Below are positions 8,493 to 15,867 of a stretch of 64,000 bases of DNA, piece by piece. Made by a program: the position numbers and the translations under genes. How positions within the stretch are numbered: the first letter of the stretch is position 1; the number at the start of each line of letters is the position of its first letter. The notes below the pieces were generated by a model. The model saw only the letters and a list, made by a program, of their open reading frames with translations. It searched no databases and was not told the DNA's origin. Source of the DNA: Flavobacterium xinjiangense (GTDB taxonomy: Bacteria; Bacteroidota; Bacteroidia; Flavobacteriales; Flavobacteriaceae); assembly GCF_900142885.1 (NCBI RefSeq), contig NZ_FRCL01000005.1, positions 124,001 to 188,000 on the forward strand. The letters are read 5' to 3'.

Positions 8493-8760
8493 GCGAAAGC
8501 CGCTTTGAATATGTTTACTCATACCGCTGCAGGAGAATTAGCAAAAGCCGGTATATTTATGAATGCGGTGGATACGGGTTGGGTAACCGATGAAGATCCA
8601 GCAGAATTAGCTAAAAAGAAACAAGAATTAGAGGACTTTCAACCTCCTTTAGATATTGTTGACGGTGCCGCACGGGTTATGGACCCGTTGTTTGAAGGAA
8701 TTAATACTGGAAACATTGGTGTGGGAAATTCTTAAAAGATACAATCATATTCGTCGGTAA
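8493..8760 (+). pseudogene. Decayed partial copy of the zinc-ribbon SDR gene (3' end only)
   Basis: This stretch aligns end to end with 6078-6347 of the intact SDR gene, starting at A-K-A-A-L-N-M and ending at the stop codon. By hand alignment there are about 42 mismatches and two single-base deletions over 270 bases, roughly 84% identity. Most mismatches are silent third-position changes, while the deletions (near 8712 and 8740) destroy the last 20 codons. A TTG-initiated open frame (8505-8735) covers part of it but lacks the Rossmann core, so it cannot be a working SDR. Confidence 0.85.
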
Positions 8761-8855
8761 TAATCAAGATTTCCTATAAAAAAAGAATAAAACCCAAATA
8801 ATCGTTTCAACCAATGCACGACTAAAGTAGCGTTTATTTATAGAATATTTGTGAG

Positions 8856-9251
8856 TTATGGCTTAGATGCAAATTTCATTTCTTTTTTTAACAAATATTT
8901 TTCGGTTATAATAATGATTGTAATTCCGGCAATATAAGTCAGTAAATCGATCCATGAGAATGAAGTTCCAATAACCGTTTTGACAATTTGTGAATTTTCT
9001 AAGCTTAGCTTTTCTACAATATTTAAAAATTGAAGAAATTCAATAGTAAAGCAGATAATTAAAACGAATAGTGCAACGTTTAAAACGGGCAATTTGAGAA
9101 ATGATTTTAAAAAACAATACATTAGAATAACAACCAAAACATCTCCAAGATATGGCCTAATAAAATCATCGTGGATAAATAGGGCAATCAAAATTTCAAT
9201 AAAAAAAATTAAACCAGCGAAAGCAAAGTAGTTTTTGTTAAATGTCAGCAT
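8856..9251 (-). CDS. DUF2809 family small membrane protein
   Basis: A 131-residue protein with four hydrophobic segments, matching the DUF2809 (YjgA-like) pattern: F-I-R-P-Y-L-G-D-V-L-V-V after the first membrane helix, F-T-I-E-F-L-Q-F in the third region and a short loop with G-T-S-F-S-W-I-D-L-L before the last helix. The ATG at 9251 (M-L-T-F-N-K) matches the usual family start; the frame continues upstream for 18 codons that look unrelated. Function unknown; inner membrane. Confidence 0.8.
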   Translation of the reverse strand: MLTFNKNYFAFAGLIFFIEILIALFIHDDFIRPYLGDVLVVILMYCFLKSFLKLPVLNVALFVLIICFTIEFLQFLNIVEKLSLENSQIVKTVIGTSFSWIDLLTYIAGITIIIITEKYLLKKEMKFASKP

Positions 9252-9349
9252 GATATTTATTTGGTTCATAAGACAAAAAGCCATTTTAAAAAAATAAAAT
9301 GGCATTTTGTTATCTTTAGCTAGATCCTTTTTAATAGACGGTTCGTTGT

Positions 9350-11104
9350 TTATAATTTGATACTTTTCTCGTGACCCAATTCGGAATATCGAATTGAAAA
9401 ATCATGTGTTTTAAGATTTGATTGCAATTGCGCAAATTCGCCATCATTGGTCCAAATTATATTAATTTCCTCATCAGTAGTTTCCTTAAAGGCTACTGTA
9501 CCTGAAAATGCCTTTGAAGTATTTCTTAATCGAATAATTTCTAACTGTTTGGTCACTACTTCTTTTTTTAGACCGTCTTCAATATCTTTTAAACTTAAGG
9601 TAGTTCTATTAATTTCTTTATGCCCATCTTTTCCCGCTTTTTCAACTGCTTCGTAATCATTTGCTCCAGCAAAAATATCTAAATACCATATTTGAGGAAT
9701 CCCCGGCATAAACATTTGAATAGCTCTGGCCAAGAGTAGTTTTTGCTCATTTTCACCTAAAGCACTAAAATAAGTGGCATTGACTTGATAGTAAGAGATT
9801 TTTTTACCTTCTGCTCCATAAAGATTTTTTACTTTACCACCACGTTCTATAATAAGATCCATCATTTCTGAAATTTCCTCATCATCTAAAAGTCCCTTAT
9901 GATAAACGCCGTTTACCTCTTTGCCTTTTAAATCCAATACTGGAATACCATCATGACATCCAAGCATATTAACAGTTTTGAATCCTTTAGTAATGATTTC
10001 TTTTGCCCAAGTCATTAGCGCTTTATTGGTGCCTTTTTCGATTGCATGAATAGTGAGGCCGGGAAGAAAAAAATCATAAATAGCATAACCTTCGTCAGCA
10101 ACTTCATCATGAAGATGCAATCCGAACTCCGCATGGATTTCAGGAAGTAGTACTAAATTATTCTTTTTTGCGATTTCATTAATTTTTGCTAAATAATCCC
10201 AAGTCCCCGGCTTGTTAAAAAAGTTGGTTTCTCCTATTTCTTTGTGTAAATAGGCAAATGCATCCAATCTCAAAATCTGGCCGCCATAACTTGCTACCTT
10301 GGCTAACACTTCTTCATAAAATTCCCAGACTAATGGCGATTTTGCATTGACATCCATTTGACCTAAATAGGTGCGATTTCTATTCAGTATCTGCAGTACA
10401 TCTGCTTTAAACGAAGACTGATCGCCTAAATCTAAAGACTGTAAATCTTGGTTTTCGTCAATAGCCCTGTTTGCTTTTTCGCAAATCTGAACTGCGTTTT
10501 CCGTACTTAAATTCGCTATAGATTTTAAATCTGCTGTCGAAATTTTTTGATAGGTGACTTTTTGGTAAAATGTATTCCAATATGGTTTTTCTTTTCCATC
10601 AGGAAATAAAACTTTTAAAATAGGAAGGCCTGATTTGCGCATAAAAAGCTTGTCCAAAAAATCTTTTTTAGGAACAATTACTCCATCTTCGTTAAGGTCC
10701 CCGTTGCCTTGCCAGAATTCGTTCCAGTCGATAAAAAAGTCTTTAAATTTAGATTGATCACCATTTTTAATTAAATCTTTAAATTGCGGTGAAGCAACAG
10801 ATAAATGATTTAAAACAATGTCAAACTTCAACATAATATTTAATTCACGTAAAGCCAGCAGATCTTTTTTTGAAACCAATTCTTCATTAATGTCATAATT
10901 TATAATCGAAAAGCCTCGATCTAAGTCACTATTAAAAAAGGTAGGTAAAACATAAAAAAGCGAAAATGTATTTTTAAACTGTGGCATTTTTAACATGGTA
11001 ACAATATCGCTCAAATTGGTTCCCATGCTATCTGGATATGCATTTAGCATTACTCCATTACTAATGTTAGAAGTATTTTTCTTATCGGAATTTAATTCTG
11101 TCAT
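9350..11104 (-). CDS. GH13 subfamily 18 sugar phosphorylase-like alpha-amylase family protein
   Basis: A 584-residue (beta/alpha)8 glycoside hydrolase of family GH13. The catalytic triad is visible: nucleophile Asp281 (L-R-L-D-A-F), acid/base Glu322 (L-P-E-I-H) and Asp385 (G-C-H-D-G-I). The overall match is to the sucrose-phosphorylase group: N-A-Y-P-D-S near the start, D-I-V-L-N-H at 95-100, Y-Q-V-N-A-T-Y-F-S-A-L-G and the C-terminal G-H-K-E-I-N-R-T. It is longer than typical sucrose phosphorylases (about 490-505 residues), with extra sequence around 165-250. No signal peptide, so intracellular, as expected for a phosphorolytic enzyme. The true glucosyl donor cannot be read from sequence, and no transporter or kinase accompanies it. 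Confidence 0.87.
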   Translation of the reverse strand: MTELNSDKKNTSNISNGVMLNAYPDSMGTNLSDIVTMLKMPQFKNTFSLFYVLPTFFNSDLDRGFSIINYDINEELVSKKDLLALRELNIMLKFDIVLNHLSVASPQFKDLIKNGDQSKFKDFFIDWNEFWQGNGDLNEDGVIVPKKDFLDKLFMRKSGLPILKVLFPDGKEKPYWNTFYQKVTYQKISTADLKSIANLSTENAVQICEKANRAIDENQDLQSLDLGDQSSFKADVLQILNRNRTYLGQMDVNAKSPLVWEFYEEVLAKVASYGGQILRLDAFAYLHKEIGETNFFNKPGTWDYLAKINEIAKKNNLVLLPEIHAEFGLHLHDEVADEGYAIYDFFLPGLTIHAIEKGTNKALMTWAKEIITKGFKTVNMLGCHDGIPVLDLKGKEVNGVYHKGLLDDEEISEMMDLIIERGGKVKNLYGAEGKKISYYQVNATYFSALGENEQKLLLARAIQMFMPGIPQIWYLDIFAGANDYEAVEKAGKDGHKEINRTTLSLKDIEDGLKKEVVTKQLEIIRLRNTSKAFSGTVAFKETTDEEINIIWTNDGEFAQLQSNLKTHDFSIRYSELGHEKSIKL

Positions 11105-11239
11105 TTTTTCTGATTATAGTTGTGGTTTGAAATTTCAGTTTGTTTTTTTGATGCTGATGTGCAATGATCTACTATTAAAAAAAGGTTAGGACTAAATTAA
11201 TATTTTTTTCGGTTTGATACTAATTTTTAAATACTAGAC

Positions 11240-11254
11240 CCACTTTAAGTGGGC
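11240..11254. repeat. Short perfect hairpin upstream of the GH13 gene
   Basis: A 7-bp stem around a single base, about 135 bases upstream of the GH13 start codon. It could be an operator or a processing site; no poly-T tract follows, so it is not a standard terminator. Confidence 0.4.
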
Positions 11255-11416
11255 CGAAAAGGAAATCATGTCAAACTCCTGTCGAACTAAACCTTCGGTT
11301 GTGCTAATCGGATTTTAACTACTTTGCTAATATAATTAAAAATAAGTAATGTATTGTATAGCTAAATCTTCGCTTAAGGGGGTTTTGTATTCACAGTATC
11401 GCTAAAAAGTTTAGTC

Positions 11417-11457
11417 AAAAAAAATCGCCTCGTAAAATATCGGGACGATTTTTTTTT
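11417..11457. terminator. Intrinsic terminator, A/T-flanked hairpin
   Basis: An A8-TCG arm pairs with CGA-T8, with a partly paired inner stem. It lies 73 bases downstream of the lipocalin-like gene and works on either strand. Confidence 0.75.
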
Positions 11458-11529
11458 GTTCTTAATAGTAATATTGAATTTCAAATATTCTTTTTTGAAA
11501 CCAGTTTGTTTTTGGGCTTAAACCAATTT

Positions 11530-12018
11530 TTAATTTTTGCTAAATGCTAAAAAATCCTTTTGATCGTTGCGTTCTATAACCTCCCTTAATTTGATATAAC
11601 TGGCAGATTCATTAATAATTTCCCAATCATCTATTATTTCCACAAAATGAATTGGGGTTGTAAAAGTAATGTCGAATTTAAAATTAGATAAAGTGTCGAT
11701 ATAGCCATTTGTATCTGTAATTGACCATGTTCCTTTATATGTATTTGTTCCTTCAGTGGCTATTAATTCGTTATTTGCTCCAAAACTAAAATTAAATGAA
11801 TCGAAATTAATTGTTTCATTGAGATTGGAATCCCAATAAAAAGTTATTTTCAAAGTTCCTTCGGTAACAATAATAGTAACATTATTTTGGTTAGCTATTG
11901 GTGTTATACCCTTTAAGTAATTACCTGTATTAAAATCATTTGCTGGTGGTGGGCAAGTTGCATTAATTTTAATAATGATTAATACGGGCTTTAAACTGAA
12001 TTGTCGTAGTGTTTTCAT
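11530..12018 (-). CDS. Lipocalin-like secreted or surface protein
   Basis: A 162-residue protein resembling the small lipocalin-like domains common in Flavobacteriia: an initial strand, Y-W-D-S-N-L-N-E-T-x-x-F, F-S-F-G-x-N-N-E-L-I-A-T, Y-K-G-T-W-S-I-T-D, then F-x-x-I-x-D-D-W-E-I-I and a final strand. The N-terminus (M-K-T-L-R-Q-F-S-L-K followed by V-L-I-I-I) is a poor signal peptide with a lone Cys in T-C-P-P-P; it may be a damaged lipoprotein signal. Ligand unknown. It stands alone between terminator and the SDR operon. Confidence 0.6.
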   Translation of the reverse strand: MKTLRQFSLKPVLIIIKINATCPPPANDFNTGNYLKGITPIANQNNVTIIVTEGTLKITFYWDSNLNETINFDSFNFSFGANNELIATEGTNTYKGTWSITDTNGYIDTLSNFKFDITFTTPIHFVEIIDDWEIINESASYIKLREVIERNDQKDFLAFSKN

Positions 12019-12171
12019 AGCAAATAAATTAAAGGATTAAATTTTAATATATTTTACATAAATAACCAGTAGTCCTATTAAATTTACGAATTAATAATGA
12101 TTTATTTGTTAAAATTACAGGGTATTTTTTAGTGATATTACTTTTCTTAGCCTTATCGTTAAGACACACTA

Positions 12172-13011
12172 TCAATACGCTCTACCGATGAACGGGACAT
12201 TATTTTGATTTCCAATGCTGTAGGACTTAAATTTATTTATATGATTATTGGCAATCATTTTAATAATGAACGAGGGCAACAGCTTATCAATTATTAAAAA
12301 CAGTTTGTTCATACGTCCGGGAATAATGATTTCTTTTCGGTTTAATAAGCCTTTAATGGCTATTGGTGCAACTTCTTCAGGATTCATTATTGATTGACGT
12401 GCCAGCCAGTTATTTGATTTATTGGTCATTATTATTGTTGCATTGGTATTCATGCCGCCTGGACAAATTACAGTTACATTTATTCCATCTGAACTCAATT
12501 CCCCGCGCAAGCTTTTCGAAAAAGAATAGATATAAGATTTAGTGGCGCCATACACTTGTTTTTTTGCCAAATAAAAGAAACTGCTAAGACTGCCTACATT
12601 TAAAATATGGGAGGGTTTATTCGTTTTCAACATGTCAAGAAACAAGCTGGTGAGTAGTGTAGTGACGATCACATTTAATTTTACTTGCTTTTGATAAAAA
12701 TCGACATTTCCTTCGCTAAAAAACATGGTACTGCTTATCCCTACATTGTTGATAAGCATGTTAACAGAAAGCTGAAGTTCATGTACTTCTTTGAAAACCA
12801 AGAAACAATTCTCTTCTATAGAAAGGTCTTTTTCTATAGCAAGCACTTCAATTTCGTATTTTTGTTTTAATGATTCAGCGAAAGAATTAAGTTTGGATTT
12901 AGGCAATGCCACAAGAATTAAGTTCATTTTTCGCGATGCACATTCAATTGCCAATGCTTTTCCAAATCCTTCACTGGCACCAGTTATCAGGGTATATAAA
13001 TTGTTACACAT
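12172..13011 (-). CDS. Classical SDR-family NAD(P)-dependent oxidoreductase
   Basis: A 279-residue classical short-chain dehydrogenase. Cofactor motif T-G-A-S-E-G-F-G at 14-21, N-N-V-G at about 88, catalytic Ser in G-S-L-S-S and Y-G-A-T-K (Tyr and Lys present), then C-P-G-G after the active site. The C-terminal third (about 215-279) resembles the membrane-associated SDRs that act on lipids or steroids. Its ATG overlaps the end of the epimerase gene by 8 bases, making it the last gene of a five-gene operon. The substrate is unknown. Confidence 0.88.
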   Translation of the reverse strand: MCNNLYTLITGASEGFGKALAIECASRKMNLILVALPKSKLNSFAESLKQKYEIEVLAIEKDLSIEENCFLVFKEVHELQLSVNMLINNVGISSTMFFSEGNVDFYQKQVKLNVIVTTLLTSLFLDMLKTNKPSHILNVGSLSSFFYLAKKQVYGATKSYIYSFSKSLRGELSSDGINVTVICPGGMNTNATIIMTNKSNNWLARQSIMNPEEVAPIAIKGLLNRKEIIIPGRMNKLFLIIDKLLPSFIIKMIANNHINKFKSYSIGNQNNVPFIGRAY

Positions 13012-13993
13012 GACTTTGATTTTTTAAAAAGTGAATAGTTTGTTTTAATGCGTCTTCCAATGGAGTTATTTGGTAGCCCAACTCTTGGGTTGCTTTCTCG
13101 CTGGAAAATGTATAATTATTAAAAAGATAATCTATTGACTTAGTAGTAAAACGAGGATGATTTCCTGTGATTTTGTAATTCAATAGTTGTAAAAAAGCCA
13201 ATCCTTTTAGGGTATTTTTTGAAAGTTGGATAATATGTTCGTTGCTGGAAGAAATGGTTCGAATTTGTTCAAAAAATTTCTGGTATGAAATATTGATTCC
13301 TCCCAAAATATATTTTTCGCCACTTTTTCCTTTTTCCATGGCCAATAAATGACCGTTTACGATATCATCTATAAAAGCGAAACAAACCTTGTAGGTACCC
13401 GGTGATGGAATAAAGGTGATTCTTTTTTTTAGGAAAAGTTTTATTACAGCATTAGCAGTAAGGGAATGAGAACTATTTCCAGGGCCGTAAATTTTTGATG
13501 GACTCACTACAACGGCGTTCATTCCCTCATTAGCATATTGAAAGATTATTTCTTCTCCCATTTTTTTAGATAAATCATAAACACTTTCAATCTTGGTAAG
13601 GCGAGTGTTTTTTTCGTTCAAAGGCTTATTAAGCGATGATCCAATGACGCCGCAAGTACTGGTGAAAAGTGATTTTTCTACACCTGTTTCTAAGGCTGCT
13701 TGCATTACATTACGGGTGCCTTCAACATTTACATTATAAAAAACAGTGGGGTCTTTTATACATAAACCCACTCTGGCCGCTGTATGATAAACTTGACGGC
13801 ATCCCTTCATGGCAACCAGCAAGCTTTCTTTTTGCAGAATATCACCTTCAAAAAGAGTAATATTTGGATGTTGCAATATATTTTTTGCTGAAGCAGAACG
13901 AACAATTGCATGAACCTCATTTCCCATATCTGCAAGTGTATGAGCCAGATTATTGCCAACATATCCTGTGGCGCCTGTTATTAAAATTTTCAT
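13004..13993 (-). CDS. NAD-dependent epimerase/dehydratase (extended SDR)
   Basis: A 329-residue extended SDR. G-A-T-G-Y-V-G at 7-13 is the NAD(P) motif; the catalytic Y-D-L-S-K (Tyr/Lys) follows at about 140, and P-S-K-I-Y-G-P-G is typical of the 3-beta-hydroxysteroid dehydrogenase / dihydroflavonol reductase side of the family. It overlaps the CPBP gene by 4 bases upstream and the SDR gene by 8 bases downstream, so translation is probably coupled. Together with the next SDR it suggests two successive redox steps on one small molecule, which is inference from position. Confidence 0.87.
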   Translation of the reverse strand: MKILITGATGYVGNNLAHTLADMGNEVHAIVRSASAKNILQHPNITLFEGDILQKESLLVAMKGCRQVYHTAARVGLCIKDPTVFYNVNVEGTRNVMQAALETGVEKSLFTSTCGVIGSSLNKPLNEKNTRLTKIESVYDLSKKMGEEIIFQYANEGMNAVVVSPSKIYGPGNSSHSLTANAVIKLFLKKRITFIPSPGTYKVCFAFIDDIVNGHLLAMEKGKSGEKYILGGINISYQKFFEQIRTISSSNEHIIQLSKNTLKGLAFLQLLNYKITGNHPRFTTKSIDYLFNNYTFSSEKATQELGYQITPLEDALKQTIHFLKNQSHV

Positions 13994-14679
13994 GACTTTG
14001 CTATTTTAAAGTTATTTAAATTCAATCGGTAAATATTAAGTTCATAAACCAATGAAAAACCAATGTGAAGAATAATGGCTGGCCATACCGCATCAAATAT
14101 GATGCTTAAAACACAAACCAAAATTCCAAAAGGAATGCAAGCGCACATTTCTTTTTTGCTGTTAAAAATGTGTACTAAAACATAAAGGAACGTATTTGCC
14201 ACAACGGCTAATGGAGCTCCAACCCAACTTATACTATCAAAAAGTAGAAATCCCCGGAACCATAATTCATAAGCAAGCAGAAATAAAGCCCGGATTATGA
14301 AATAGGAAATAAAGAAATCTGGGAATAAATGAGTAAGACTTTCAGGTAATCCCCGTTTTTTTTCATAGGCAGATTTACTTTGTTTGAATGCAAGGATTAC
14401 CATTGCGATAAAAATCAGAAGGTATAGAAAGATTAAAATAGGATCAGGGGTTTTATTGCCTGCCAACACTTTTAAAATGGAATGTTTCAACAAAATTCCA
14501 GGAACAAGTCCAAGCACAATTATCCCTATGATATGGAACCCAATTAGTTTACCGGGTTTTGACGTCAATTCACCATGATCATTGATTAATCTGCTACTAT
14601 TGTTGGTTTTGCCTATCCAACTTAGGACAAAAAAGAGAACATAGCTGATGATATAGATTATACTCTTTGTTGCTTGCAT
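13990..14679 (-). CDS. CPBP-family intramembrane glutamic protease homologue
   Basis: A 229-residue membrane protein with about six hydrophobic segments. The CPBP (Abi) pattern is partly kept: E-L-W-F-R-G-F stands for the E-E-x-x-x-R motif (only one Glu before the Arg), F-L-Y-V-L-V-H is the second motif with its His, and a final His lies in I-I-L-H-I-G-F. Bacterial members include prenyl-protein-type proteases and immunity proteins. With the first Glu changed to Tyr (Y-E-L-W-F-R) activity is uncertain. Third gene of the operon, overlapping the epimerase start. Confidence 0.78.
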   Translation of the reverse strand: MQATKSIIYIISYVLFFVLSWIGKTNNSSRLINDHGELTSKPGKLIGFHIIGIIVLGLVPGILLKHSILKVLAGNKTPDPILIFLYLLIFIAMVILAFKQSKSAYEKKRGLPESLTHLFPDFFISYFIIRALFLLAYELWFRGFLLFDSISWVGAPLAVVANTFLYVLVHIFNSKKEMCACIPFGILVCVLSIIFDAVWPAIILHIGFSLVYELNIYRLNLNNFKIAKS

Positions 14680-14689
14680 GACTGTTGTT

Positions 14690-15385
14690 TTATGGTTTAA
14701 GAATTATTTCTGCTGAATAGAAGGAATGGTCAATCTTAATTTTAGTGCAAATGCCCTCTTTGTAATAAAAGCAATTGCTGTTGCCATTGGGGAACTTCAT
14801 TTTGTATCCTCCATCCTCCGTTTTTGTTATTTTGACAAAGCACTGCTGCCTGTCACAATACACAGAATTTGAAGTTATGGGCTCTTGAAAATACAGACTC
14901 AACAAGTTTGTGTAGACAGTAGGAAATGCAAGTTTTACCTTTTCTCCGTTTTCCAATACTTCATATTTATCTTCAACGAGCTTTGTTTGTTTGTCCAATT
15001 TTGTAGTGCCATTGGTTTTTCTGAACTGAGAGGAATAAATCAGTTTTCCATTTTCAAAAGTGGAAGACTCTCTTGTAAACAGTGTGATTGGTAAAATGAC
15101 TTTGGTTTTTATTTCAGAAACCAATAATAGTTCTGATTTATTTCCGGTACTATTTTTTTCAATTCGCAACCAGCCTATGTCATTTCTCCCTTGCATTATT
15201 TTGTAATTCAGCTGCACGTTTTGGGCGATTGACACTATAGGCAAAAGCAACATAAGTCTGATTAGAAGACTGTCATAAATAGTATGGATGCTGACTTTCA
15301 AAAATTTACTTATTTTTGAATAGGTCTTGATCCACCTTTGGACTTTGTACTTTTTTAATAAAGTATAAATAATAAAAAGGATCAT
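14690..15385 (-). CDS. DUF6134 family exported protein
   Basis: A 231-residue protein. From about residue 55 it matches the flavobacterial DUF6134 layout: a strand with Y-K-I-M-Q-G-R-N-D-I-G-W-L, repeated beta strands (T-F-E-N-G-K-L, Y-E-V-L-E-N-G-E-K-V) and an acidic or aromatic middle with Y-F-Q-E-P. A hydrophobic segment ending in V-S-I-A-Q looks like the signal, but 44 residues precede Met45, which is unusual; a later start (ATG at 15253) or an altered N-terminus is possible. It begins 12 bases after the lipoprotein gene. No known function. Confidence 0.72.
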   Translation of the reverse strand: MILFIIYTLLKKYKVQRWIKTYSKISKFLKVSIHTIYDSLLIRLMLLLPIVSIAQNVQLNYKIMQGRNDIGWLRIEKNSTGNKSELLLVSEIKTKVILPITLFTRESSTFENGKLIYSSQFRKTNGTTKLDKQTKLVEDKYEVLENGEKVKLAFPTVYTNLLSLYFQEPITSNSVYCDRQQCFVKITKTEDGGYKMKFPNGNSNCFYYKEGICTKIKIDHSFYSAEIILKP

Positions 15386-15397
15386 GATTTCTAAATA

Positions 15398-15760
15398 TTA
15401 GTTTCCGGGAAATGTAAAATCTCCGAAGCCAAAATCACTCATTTCTATAGCTCCATATACAGTAACAGCCACTAAGCCAAGAGACAATATTAATCCTATG
15501 GTTTTCAATGTCGAAAATTTTTGCACTTTGATTTCTTTAAGTTGAGAGGTAGGAATGTTTACTGGATGATTCTTAATCACAAAAGTGGTTATGCTGTCAT
15601 TTGCAGACTTTAATTCTGCCTTGGTAAATTTTGTGTCTTGTCTTATTTTATAATTTTCGCCGACAACTAATTGCGTTTCTTTCAAATCGATGGCTTTATA
15701 GGTATAGCAACTTTGGAATAAGAAAGAAATAATAATGAAGTAAATAATAGAATTTTTCAT
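15398..15760 (-). CDS. Small lipoprotein of unknown function, first gene of the operon
   Basis: A 120-residue protein with a lipobox (F-L-F-Q-S-C, Cys18). The mature part has a beta-rich segment (V-V-G-E-N-Y-K-I-R-Q, I-T-T-F-V-I-K-N-H) that resembles the short RNA-Sm-like or 'bacteriocin-like' lipoproteins with a regulatory I-P-x-S-Q-L-K-E-I motif, then a hydrophobic helix (T-I-G-L-I-L-S-L-G-L) near the C-terminus. It leads the five-gene operon and sits 101 bases downstream of the AraC-type regulator. Confidence 0.75.
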   Translation of the reverse strand: MKNSIIYFIIISFLFQSCYTYKAIDLKETQLVVGENYKIRQDTKFTKAELKSANDSITTFVIKNHPVNIPTSQLKEIKVQKFSTLKTIGLILSLGLVAVTVYGAIEMSDFGFGDFTFPGN

Positions 15761-15786
15761 GATTTCTAGACTTTTAAATTCAGTCT

Positions 15787-15794
15787 CAAAATTA
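15787..15794 (-). promoter_or_regulatory. Candidate -7 box of the five-gene operon
   Basis: On the minus strand this reads TAATTTTG, matching TAnnTTTG, 26 bases before the lipoprotein ATG. A TTG lies 24 bases further upstream, one base outside the commonly quoted spacing. Confidence 0.4.
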
Positions 15795-15838
15795 TGACAA
15801 GAGAGAAAAGGAAGTGTCCAAGATTATCCAACTTACAA

Positions 15839-15867
15839 AAATCAGGACAAGTTATTGTAAATCAGGA
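15839..15867. promoter_or_regulatory. Direct repeat, candidate AraC-type operator
   Basis: AAATCAGGA occurs at 15839-15847 and again at 15859-15867, a period of 20 bases or about two helical turns. The second copy overlaps the stop codon of the regulator gene. AraC-family activators usually bind direct repeats on one face of the helix upstream of the -35 region, which fits this position relative to the operon promoter. Confidence 0.45.

Larger units (their letters stand above)
11105..11529. other. Intergenic region upstream of the GH13 gene
   Basis: 425 bases. It contains a short palindrome at 11240-11254 (CCCACTT-T-AAGTGGG) and a strong terminator at 11417-11457. Otherwise AT-rich with no protein-like frame; the promoter of the GH13 gene should lie here. 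Confidence 0.5.
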
